From Streptomyces sp. NRRL S-455 (GTDB lineage Bacteria > Actinomycetota > Actinomycetes > Streptomycetales > Streptomycetaceae), in contig NZ_JOCT01000057.1 in the NCBI RefSeq assembly GCF_000717875.1, forward strand, positions 1 through 5,124: 5,124 nt of DNA, read 5' to 3'. This document shows positions 1-4,336 of the stretch, in pieces. A program made the translations under genes and the position numbers. Each line of letters begins with the position of its first letter. Position 1 is the stretch's first letter. The notes below the pieces were generated by a model. That model did no database searches. It was not told the DNA's origin and saw only the letters and a program-made list of their open reading frames with translations.

Positions 1-192
1 GCTTCCCTTCGGTCTTGCGTTTCCGACTCTATCAGATCTTCCCGATCCGATTTCCTCGGTGCTTTCCAGGTTCCCGCTTCCGCGTTTCCCTTTCCGGCGA
101 TTCCGACTCTATCAGATCCTTTCGGCCCTGATCCCCAGTCAGAGGGGGTTGTCTTCCCGGCTGTTGGGCCGTTCCGACGTGGTGAGACTTTA
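1..192 (-). promoter_or_regulatory. Tandem promoter array of a probable rRNA operon (operon lies off the left edge)
   Basis: Read on the minus strand, this stretch contains three spaced -10-like hexamers: TAAAGT (187-192), TAGAGT (106-111) and TAGAGT (26-31), at intervals of 81 and 80 nt. The two TAGAGT elements sit in an identical 18-nt block (101-118 and 21-38). The upstream one has a -35-like TTGGCT at 212-217 with a 19-nt spacer; the other two have no clear -35. Known from the family: Streptomyces rrn operons are driven by several tandem promoters, and the text around the leftmost element matches my memory of the DNA just upstream of Streptomyces 16S genes. Inferred: transcription runs leftward into a 16S gene outside the window. 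No rRNA sequence is inside it. The alternative is a tandem promoter set for some other highly expressed stable RNA. Confidence 0.72.
21..118 (-). repeat. Direct repeat of an 18-nt promoter block, 80 nt apart
   Basis: The plus-strand string TTCCGACTCTATCAGATC occurs at 21-38 and again, identical, at 101-118. On the minus strand each copy contains TGATAGAGTCGG, so the repeated unit is a -10 hexamer plus its discriminator. Exact conservation over a whole promoter core, but not between the copies, suggests selection on promoter strength rather than a recent duplication of the whole 80-nt unit. Confidence 0.85.
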
Positions 193-377
193 GCGGATTC
201 CCCGGCTCCCGAGCCAATCGGGGGCCGCGTCCTTTCGAACGAGGATTCCTCATTCCGCAAATACGCACGCCAATGAAGCGACGGCAGATGTACTGCGCGT
301 CGATTAGTGGTTGGTACCTGCGAGATGGTCGTCCGGGGACCGACCGGAGTCGGCGCTCACGTCGGACAACTCGGAGA

Positions 378-406
378 ACAGTACGGATGGGGGTTGTGCC
401 TGTCAA
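378..406 (-). promoter_or_regulatory. Leftward sigma-70-type promoter TTGACA-N17-TACTGT
   Basis: The minus strand has a consensus -35 TTGACA (plus coordinates 401-406), a 17-nt spacer and a -10 TACTGT (378-383). Streptomyces HrdB-dependent promoters favour TTGAC and TAnnnT. It fires leftward, in the direction of the tandem array at 1-192, and could be the most upstream promoter of the same operon. No minus-strand protein gene is apparent between it and the left edge. The sites are visible in the sequence; that the promoter is active is inferred. Confidence 0.5.
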
Positions 407-434
407 CTCTGGGGCGAGAGGCACTCCTGAGGCG

Positions 435-447
435 TAGCCTGGGGTGC
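435..447 (+). promoter_or_regulatory. Tentative -10 element for the trpS leader transcript
   Basis: TAGCCT at 435-440 fits the TAnnnT pattern of Streptomyces -10 elements and ends 7 nt before the leader-peptide ATG. That would place the transcript start at or very near the ATG, making the leader peptide leaderless. This suits the lack of a good Shine-Dalgarno upstream; only GGGG lies there, four bases before the ATG. No recognisable -35 lies 17-18 nt further upstream, so support is weak. Confidence 0.25.
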
Positions 448-489
448 ATGACGACGCGTACGTGTACCCAGCTGTGGTGGGCCGCCTGA
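448..489 (+). CDS. Trp-rich leader peptide of the trpS attenuator (13 aa)
   Basis: The ATG at 448 opens a 13-codon frame reading MTTRTCTQLWWAA, closed by TGA at 487-489. Two adjacent Trp codons (TGG TGG, 475-480) lie just before the stop. This is the hallmark of an attenuator peptide, whose translation measures charged tRNA-Trp rather than making a useful product. The stop codon sits in the loop of the 1:2 hairpin (480-486 with 491-497), the geometry needed for a ribosome at the stop to mask segment 2. The frame stays open back to an ATG at 307. The short form is preferred because it is the usual size for such peptides and starts right after a possible -10 element. Confidence 0.85.
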   Translation: MTTRTCTQLWWAA

Positions 490-552
490 CGGCGGCCGTC
501 CTCACGTATGCACTCAACGGCCGCCGCTTCGGCGGCCGTTGTTGTTTCTCCT
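479..552 (+). promoter_or_regulatory. Ribosome-mediated transcriptional attenuator controlling trpS
   Basis: Four complementary segments are visible. Segment 1 (GGCCGCC, 480-486) pairs with segment 2 (491-497) around a 4-nt loop. Segment 2 (490-499) can instead pair with segment 3 (517-526) over 10 bp as an antiterminator. Segment 3 (516-526) pairs with segment 4 (530-540) over 11 bp to form a terminator followed by U-rich sequence. Expected behaviour: when tRNA-Trp is uncharged, a ribosome stalled on codons 475-480 masks segment 1 and leaves segment 2 free to capture segment 3, so RNA polymerase reads into trpS. With ample Trp-tRNA the ribosome reaches the stop at 487-489, covers segment 2, and segments 3:4 terminate transcription. 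Ribosome-mediated attenuation has been described for the auxiliary, antibiotic-resistant TrpRS gene of S. coelicolor. Confidence 0.88.
516..552 (+). terminator. Intrinsic terminator of the attenuator (3:4 hairpin)
   Basis: AACGGCCGCCG (516-526) and CGGCGGCCGTT (530-540) form a perfect 11-bp stem with a very tight loop, directly followed by GTTGTTTCTCC. It lies between the leader peptide and trpS, so it would act as a conditional terminator rather than a gene end. Confidence 0.85.
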
Positions 553-568
553 CCGAACACCGAGGGAC

Positions 569-589
569 GGGCCGCCGGGGCGGCGGCCC
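569..589 (+). other. Second GC hairpin just upstream of the trpS ribosome-binding site
   Basis: GGGCCGCC (569-576) pairs with GGCGGCCC (582-589) around GGGGC: an 8-bp, all-GC stem ending 6 nt before the first GGAGG of the trpS ribosome-binding region. Its arms share the GGCCGCC/GGCGGCC core with the attenuator segments, so cross-pairing with them is possible. There is no U-tract, so it is not an obvious terminator. A role in translation or mRNA stability is only a possibility. Confidence 0.5.
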
Positions 590-595
590 CGACCG

Positions 596-608
596 GGAGG
601 TGGAGGAG
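596..608 (+). promoter_or_regulatory. trpS ribosome-binding site (double Shine-Dalgarno)
   Basis: GGAGG at 596-600 and GGAGGAG at 602-608 lie 10 and about 4 nt before the ATG at 611. Together they decide the start: an in-frame TTG at 539 lies inside the attenuator terminator stem and has no such signal. Confidence 0.85.
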
Positions 609-610
609 AG

Positions 611-1648
611 ATGACACGGGTCTTCAGCGGGGTCAAGCCGACGGGGCATCTGACGCTGGGGAACTATCTGGGGGCCATGCGGCGGTGGGCTGCCGTGGAC
701 CAGCACGAGGCCGATGCCTTGTTCTGTGTCGTCGATCTGCACGCGCTGACCGTGGACCACGATCCGGCCAGGGTGCGCAGGCTCAGTCGGCAGGCGGCGA
801 CATTGCTGCTGGCGTCCGGGCTGGATCCGGAGCTGTGCACGCTGTTCGTGCAGAGTCATGTGGACGAGCACGCGCGGCTGTCGTACGTGCTGGAGTGCGT
901 GGCCACCGACGGTGAGATGCGGCGGATGATCCAGTACAAGGAGAAGGCCGTGCGGGAGCAGCGGCGGGGCAGGAGTGTGCGGCTGTCGCTGCTGACGTAT
1001 CCCGTGTTGATGGCGGCGGACATCCTGGCGTACGGGGCCGGCGAGGTGCCGGTCGGGGACGATCAGCGGCAGCACGTGGAGCTCGCGCGGGATCTCGCCG
1101 TGCGGTTCAACCAGCGGTACGGGCACACGTTCGTGGTGCCGCGGGCCACGCGTCCTGGGGTGGCGGCGAGGGTGATGAATCTGCAGGATCCTGCGTCGAA
1201 GATGGGCAAGAGCGACGACGTGGGGCCGGGGATCGTCTATTTGCTCGACGAACCGGACGTGGTGCGGAAGAAGGTCATGCGGGCGGTGACCGACAGCGGG
1301 CGGGAGGTCGTGTACGACCGGGAGGCCCGGCCGGGGCTCGCCAATCTGCTGGAGATCCTCGCGGCGTGCACGGGTGGGGAGCCCGAGCGGCTGAGCGGTG
1401 CGTACGGGTCGTACGGCGCCTTGAAGAAGGACACCGCGGAGGCCGTCGTCGAGGTGTTGCGGCCGCTGCGGGAGAGGCACAGGGAGTTGTGCGCCGATCC
1501 CGGCTATGTGGACGGGGTGCTGCGGGACGGTGCGGAGCGGGCTCACGGGATGGCTCGGCCGACGGTGGATGCGGCGTATCGCGCGATCGGGCTGCTGCCC
1601 GCCGTGGAGGAGACGGCGGGCCCGGGTGGTGCCGTGCTGAAGGTGTGA
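611..1648 (+). CDS. trpS: Tryptophanyl-tRNA synthetase, probable auxiliary inducible form
   Basis: This class Ic aminoacyl-tRNA synthetase charges tRNA-Trp with tryptophan using ATP, in the cytoplasm. At 345 aa it is slightly longer than the 328-aa Geobacillus enzyme, which it resembles from end to end. Visible signatures are the N-terminal FSGVKPTG segment, the HIGH-equivalent TLGN (15-18), VDLHALTV (41-48), the tryptophan-site GDDQRQH (149-155) and the KMSKS-equivalent KMGKS (197-201), where the third residue is Gly. The start at 611 follows a strong ribosome-binding site and places the first residues exactly where the family begins. The gene lies behind an attenuator with tandem Trp codons. 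Streptomyces commonly carry a housekeeping and an auxiliary TrpRS; in S. coelicolor the auxiliary enzyme is indolmycin-resistant and attenuation-controlled. The leader makes the auxiliary assignment likely, while resistance itself is inferred. All core motifs look intact. Confidence 0.96.
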   Translation: MTRVFSGVKPTGHLTLGNYLGAMRRWAAVDQHEADALFCVVDLHALTVDHDPARVRRLSRQAATLLLASGLDPELCTLFVQSHVDEHARLSYVLECVATDGEMRRMIQYKEKAVREQRRGRSVRLSLLTYPVLMAADILAYGAGEVPVGDDQRQHVELARDLAVRFNQRYGHTFVVPRATRPGVAARVMNLQDPASKMGKSDDVGPGIVYLLDEPDVVRKKVMRAVTDSGREVVYDREARPGLANLLEILAACTGGEPERLSGAYGSYGALKKDTAEAVVEVLRPLRERHRELCADPGYVDGVLRDGAERAHGMARPTVDAAYRAIGLLPAVEETAGPGGAVLKV

Positions 1649-1658
1649 GGTGTGGGTG

Positions 1659-1689
1659 CCGGGGGCGGGGCGGGTCCTGCCGCCCCCGG
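1659..1689. terminator. Hairpin between convergent trpS and proC, likely bidirectional terminator
   Basis: CCGGGGGCGG (1659-1668) and CCGCCCCCGG (1680-1689) form a perfect 10-bp stem with an 11-nt loop. It sits in the 45-bp gap between the two stop codons. Neither side has a U-run, which is common for Streptomyces terminators. As the only structure between two convergent genes it probably stops transcription from both. Confidence 0.7.
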
Positions 1690-1693
1690 GTGC

Positions 1694-2506
1694 TCAGCTG
1701 TTGGTGCCGGAGGCCAGGGCTCGGCTGCGGTCCCGGGCGGCTTCGAGGGCGGCGATGAGGGCGGCCCGTACGCCGTGGTTCTCGAGTTCGCGGATGGCGT
1801 TGATCGTGGTGCCGGCGGGGGACGTGACGTTCTCCCGGAGCTTGACCGGGTGTTCGCCGCTGTCGCGGAGCATCGTCGCGGCGCCGATGGCGGACTGGAC
1901 GATGAGGTCGTGGGCCTTGTCGCGGGGCAGGCCGAGGAGGATGCCGGCGTCGGTCATGGCCTCGACCAGGTAGAAGAAGTAGGCCGGGCCGGAGCCGGAG
2001 AGGGCGGTGCAGGCGTCCTGCTGGGACTCGGGGACGCGGAGGGTCTTGCCGACGGCGCCGAAGATCTCCTCGGTGTGGGCGAGGTGGTCGGCGGTGGCGT
2101 GGGTGCCGGCGGAGATGACGGACATGGCCTCGTCGACCAGGGCCGGGGTGTTGGTCATGACGCGCACGACCGGGGTGTTGGGGGCCAGGCGTTCCTCGAA
2201 GTAGGCCGTGGGGATGCCTGCCGCGCCGCTGATGACCAGGCGGTCGGCGGGGACGTGGGGGGCGAGTTCGTCGAGGAGGGTGCCCATGTCCTGCGGTTTG
2301 ACCGTGAGGATCAGAGTGTCGGCGATCTTCGCGGCCTCGGGGTTGGAGACCGGGGTGACGCCGTAGCGGGTGCGGAGTTCCGCGGCGCGTTCCTGGCGGC
2401 GGGCGGTGACCAGGAGGTCGGCCGGGTTCCAGCCCGCTCGGATCATTCCGCTGAGCAAGGCTTCGCCGATCTTGCCGGTGCCGAGGACTGCGACTTTCTG
2501 GGTCAT
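1694..2506 (-). CDS. proC: Pyrroline-5-carboxylate reductase
   Basis: This cytoplasmic enzyme makes the last step of proline synthesis, reducing 1-pyrroline-5-carboxylate to L-proline with NAD(P)H. The 270-aa length is normal for the family. The N-terminal Rossmann fold shows VAVLGTGKIGEA (5-16) with GxGxxG at 9-14. The middle has VKPQDM and a TNTPALV segment typical of the family. The C-terminal dimerisation and substrate domain carries LSGSGPAY (169-176) and VTSPAGTT (227-234), the P5CR signature. The ATG at 2506 is the first possible start, because an in-frame stop lies about 40 bases upstream (2546-2548). A GGAGG about 12 nt before it is a somewhat distant ribosome-binding site. The gene lies 131 bp downstream of the permease on the same strand, so read-through from the exporter operon is possible. 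I see no clear promoter in that gap. It appears to be an ordinary housekeeping gene. Confidence 0.96.
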   Translation of the reverse strand: MTQKVAVLGTGKIGEALLSGMIRAGWNPADLLVTARRQERAAELRTRYGVTPVSNPEAAKIADTLILTVKPQDMGTLLDELAPHVPADRLVISGAAGIPTAYFEERLAPNTPVVRVMTNTPALVDEAMSVISAGTHATADHLAHTEEIFGAVGKTLRVPESQQDACTALSGSGPAYFFYLVEAMTDAGILLGLPRDKAHDLIVQSAIGAATMLRDSGEHPVKLRENVTSPAGTTINAIRELENHGVRAALIAALEAARDRSRALASGTNS

Positions 2507-2637
2507 GGCTTTCGGTGCCCTCCGGGGGTTGCGCGTCGTCCGGGTTCATCCTCGCACCCGGTGGTGGTGGGGTGGCGGTCTGTCCGGTGGGCGGGATGTC
2601 CGGGTCGGGGTGCGGGTCCGTCCGTGGGCCGCGGGGC

Positions 2638-3423
2638 TCATGCCGTGCGGCGGCGCAGGGTGGCCGCTCCCAGGGCCAGGACGAGGAGGGCGCAGCCGGC
2701 GACGATCAGGATGTCGCGGACGAAGGTGGCCGTCATGTCGGTGTGGTGGAGGACTTCGTTCATGCCGTCCACCGCGTAGGACATGGGGAGGACGTTGGAG
2801 ATGGCCTCCAGGACCGGGTGCATGTTGTCGCGGGGCGTGAACAGGCCGCAGAGGAGGAGCTGGGGGAAGATCACCGCCGGCATGAACTGGACCGCCTGGA
2901 ATTCCGAGGCCGCGAAGGCCGAGACGAAGAGGCCGAGGGCTGTGCCGAGGAGGGCGTCGAGGAGGGCCACCAGGAGCAGGAGCCAGGGGCTGCCGGTGAC
3001 GTCCAGGCCGAGGAACCAGAGCGCGAGGCCCGTGGCGAGGGCGGACTGGATGATCGCGAGGGTGCCGAAGGCGAGGGCGTACCCGGCGATGAGATCGGCT
3101 TTGCCGAGCGGCATGGCGAGGAGGCGTTCGAGGGTGCCCGAGGTGCGTTCGCGCAGGGTGGCGATCGACGTCACCAGGAACATCGTGATCAGGGGGAAGA
3201 TCCCGAGGAGGGACGCGCCGATGCTGTCGAAGGTGCGCGGGCTGCCGTCGAAGACGTAGCGCAGCAGGAACAGCATCACGCAGGGGACGAGGAGCATCAG
3301 CGCGATGGTGCGTGGGTCGTGGGTGAGCTGGCGCAGGACCCGGGTGGCGGTGGCGGTGGTCCGGGAGGCGTTCAGGGGCCTTGGTGGGGTGGGGGCGGTC
3401 GTCGCGGGGTGGGTGGTGGTCAT
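2638..3423 (-). CDS. ABC-2 type exporter permease subunit (DrrB/YhhJ-like)
   Basis: This is the membrane half of an ABC exporter, 261 aa. After a Thr/Pro-rich cytoplasmic N-terminus (about 1-38) I see six hydrophobic segments at roughly 40-58, 68-90, 112-138, 147-170, 178-196 and 236-254, as expected for the ABC-2 membrane family. The cytoplasmic loop RERTSGTLERLLAMPL (91-106) is the conserved element that contacts the ATPase. The segment CGLFTPRDNM (192-201) followed by LPMSYAVDGM (212-221) is the usual ABC-2 C-terminal motif. Its ATG overlaps the TGA of the ATPase gene in an ATGA arrangement, with AAAGGAG just upstream, so translation is coupled and the two proteins form one transporter. 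The substrate cannot be read from sequence; relatives export drugs, lipids or polysaccharides. Confidence 0.93.
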   Translation of the reverse strand: MTTTHPATTAPTPPRPLNASRTTATATRVLRQLTHDPRTIALMLLVPCVMLFLLRYVFDGSPRTFDSIGASLLGIFPLITMFLVTSIATLRERTSGTLERLLAMPLGKADLIAGYALAFGTLAIIQSALATGLALWFLGLDVTGSPWLLLLVALLDALLGTALGLFVSAFAASEFQAVQFMPAVIFPQLLLCGLFTPRDNMHPVLEAISNVLPMSYAVDGMNEVLHHTDMTATFVRDILIVAGCALLVLALGAATLRRRTA

Positions 3424-4283
3424 CGGGTCGTCTCCTTTGTGCGGGCTTCGTCTTTCGCCTTGTCCACCAGGTGCAGGAACCCCTCTTCGACCGTTTCGGT
3501 GCCGGTTCGGGTACGGAGGGCGTCGGGGGTGTCGTCGGCGAGGAGCTCGCCCTCGCGCATGAGGAGGAGGCGGTGGCAGCGTTCGGCCTCGTCCATGACG
3601 TGGGAGGAGACGAGGAGGGTGGTGCCGCGGCTCGCCGCGATGTCGTGGAAGAGGGTCCAGAGGTCGCGGCGCAGGACCGGGTCGAGGCCGACGGTGGGTT
3701 CGTCGAGGACCAGGAGTTCGGGGGTGCCGAGGAGGGCCACGGCCAGGGAGACGCGGTTGCGCTGGCCGCCGGAGAGGTTGCCGGCGAGGGCGTCGGCGTG
3801 GGAGGTGAGGTCGACGTCGGCGATGGCTCGGGTGACGTTGTCGTGGCGGCGGTCGGCGGCCTGGCGTCCGGGGTCCAGGATGCGGGCGAAGTAGTCGAGG
3901 TTCTGGCGGACCGTCAGGTCGTCGTAGACGGAGGGGGCCTGGGTGACGTAGCCGATGCGGGTGCGCAGGGTGGGGTGGCCGGCGGGTCGGCCGAGGACGT
4001 CGAGGGTGCCGGTGACCTTGGCCTGGGTGCCGACGATCGCGCGCATCAGGGTCGACTTGCCGCAGCCGGAGGGGCCGAGCAGGCCGGTGATCTGGCCGTG
4101 GGGGACGGTGAAGCCGAGGTTGCGGAGGACCGTGCGGGGGCCGCGGGTGACGGTGAGGTTCTCGGCGTGGATGGCGGCGGGTTCCGGTTCCGCGTGCGGT
4201 TCTGGTTCGGCATGCGGTTGCGGTTCCGCGTGCGGATGCGTGTCGGTGGCTCGGTGTGGTGAGCCGGGAGCATTATTCATCAT
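3420..4283 (-). CDS. ABC exporter ATP-binding subunit (DrrA-like)
   Basis: This 287-aa ATPase powers the adjacent ABC-2 permease. It shows Walker A GPSGCGKST (70-78), Q-loop Gln115 in YVTQAP, signature LSGGQ (170-174), Walker B LLVLDE (190-195) followed by PTVGLD, and the switch His228 in SSHVMDEAE; all catalytic residues are present. The first 41 residues are not part of the fold: they include three copies of PHAEP(Q/E) at 17-34. The start must be the ATG at 4283 or the next codon, a second ATG at 4280, since no other start precedes the domain and the frame upstream enters the promoter. A TTGACG-N17-CATTAT promoter ends 7 nt before this ATG, predicting a leaderless mRNA. A 42-bp palindrome covers the start codon and -10, implying tight repression. 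Confidence 0.93.
   Translation of the reverse strand: MMNNAPGSPHRATDTHPHAEPQPHAEPEPHAEPEPAAIHAENLTVTRGPRTVLRNLGFTVPHGQITGLLGPSGCGKSTLMRAIVGTQAKVTGTLDVLGRPAGHPTLRTRIGYVTQAPSVYDDLTVRQNLDYFARILDPGRQAADRRHDNVTRAIADVDLTSHADALAGNLSGGQRNRVSLAVALLGTPELLVLDEPTVGLDPVLRRDLWTLFHDIAASRGTTLLVSSHVMDEAERCHRLLLMREGELLADDTPDALRTRTGTETVEEGFLHLVDKAKDEARTKETTR
4182..4235 (-). repeat. Three 18-bp tandem repeats encoding PHAEP(Q/E)
   Basis: Within the ATPase N-terminal extension (residues 17-34) the unit Pro-His-Ala-Glu-Pro-Gln/Glu occurs three times in a row. The DNA copies differ at a few positions (GCG/GCC, CCG/CCA, CAC/CAT), so the array is not perfectly homogenised. It encodes a flexible charged linker; copy number could vary by slippage or recombination. 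Confidence 0.85.
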
Positions 4284-4304
4284 GTGATGAATAATGCTCC
4301 CGGC
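4263..4304. promoter_or_regulatory. Perfect 42-bp inverted repeat, probable operator over the exporter start codon
   Basis: The arms 4263-4282 and 4285-4304 are exact 20-bp reverse complements around a 2-nt centre (TG). The core ATTATTCATCA-TG-TGATGAATAAT is AT-rich against a very GC-rich background, with GC-rich flanks. It covers the minus-strand -10 (4291-4296), the predicted start of transcription and the ATG at 4283. This is typical of an operator for a dimeric repressor such as a TetR-, MarR- or GntR-type protein; no regulator gene is in the window. In read-through RNA it would also fold into a very stable hairpin that could end methyltransferase transcripts or hide the ATPase start, but no U-tract follows. 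Confidence 0.85.
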
Positions 4305-4319
4305 AGAAGTGTGCGTCAA
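4291..4319 (-). promoter_or_regulatory. Promoter of the ABC exporter operon, TTGACG-N17-CATTAT
   Basis: On the minus strand the -35 TTGACG (plus 4314-4319) and -10 CATTAT (4291-4296) are separated by 17 nt, a good HrdB-type promoter. Seven bases separate the -10 from the ATG at 4283, so the transcript should start at or within a base or two of the start codon. The promoter begins 14 nt after the methyltransferase stop, so the exporter is probably an independent unit rather than a passive part of the methyltransferase operon. Confidence 0.7.
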
Positions 4320-4336
4320 GCGGTTGGGGTGCGTCA
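4311..4336. repeat. Direct repeat GTGCGTCA spaced by 18 bp
   Basis: GTGCGTCA occurs at 4311-4318 and 4329-4336. The first copy overlaps the -35 of the exporter promoter and the second overlaps the methyltransferase stop codon. Such a pair beside a -35 could be an activator site, but an 8-mer repeat in a GC-rich region can arise by chance. Confidence 0.3.

Larger units (their letters stand above)
193..447. other. Divergent intergenic region between the rrn-like promoters and the trpS leader
   Basis: No convincing protein gene is present. A long minus-strand frame crosses the region but is low-complexity and runs antisense to trpS. The stretch holds the leftward promoter at 378-406, a short hairpin (CCGAC 340-344 with GTCGG 349-353) and, at its right end, a possible rightward -10 (TAGCCT, 435-440) for the trpS leader. 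I see no other strong rightward promoter, so the trpS transcription start is not settled by the sequence alone. Confidence 0.5.

Noticed and set aside
307..447. Longer version of the leader peptide (60 aa from ATG 307)
   Set aside because: No ribosome-binding site or clear promoter supports it, and typical attenuator peptides are short. The tandem Trp codons work the same way in the 13-aa form, though the long form is not strictly excluded.
516..552. T-box riboswitch as the trpS control element
   Set aside because: There is no long structured leader, no T-box consensus and no Trp specifier loop. The leader peptide and alternating hairpins account for the region.
539..610. Upstream TTG start that would lengthen TrpRS by 24 residues
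   Set aside because: The TTG lies inside the terminator stem and has no ribosome-binding site. The added residues are low-complexity, whereas 611 has a strong double Shine-Dalgarno and the family-typical N-terminus.
32..1546. 504-aa open frame on the minus strand opposite trpS
   Set aside because: It is a Pro/Arg/His-rich shadow frame produced by GC-biased third positions of trpS, extends through the promoter array, and shows no recognisable domain.
1275..2549. 424-aa minus-strand frame across proC and trpS
   Set aside because: It is out of frame with proC, extremely Arg/Pro/His-rich, and overlaps two well-supported genes. The ATG at 2549 with GAGG nearby is a chance signal.
2507..2637. Possible separate promoter or small gene between the permease and proC
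   Set aside because: I found no TTGAC/TAnnnT pair, no clear hairpin and no credible small frame in these 131 bases, so nothing is annotated there.
1652..3894. Plus-strand Gly/Glu/Val-rich open frames over proC, permease and ATPase
   Set aside because: They are antisense shadows of minus-strand genes with clear domain motifs; their composition is low-complexity and has no family resemblance.
4263..4304. The palindrome read as a mobile-element terminal repeat or recombination site
   Set aside because: There is no transposase, integrase, second copy or target duplication in the window, and its exact placement over a promoter and start codon fits an operator better.
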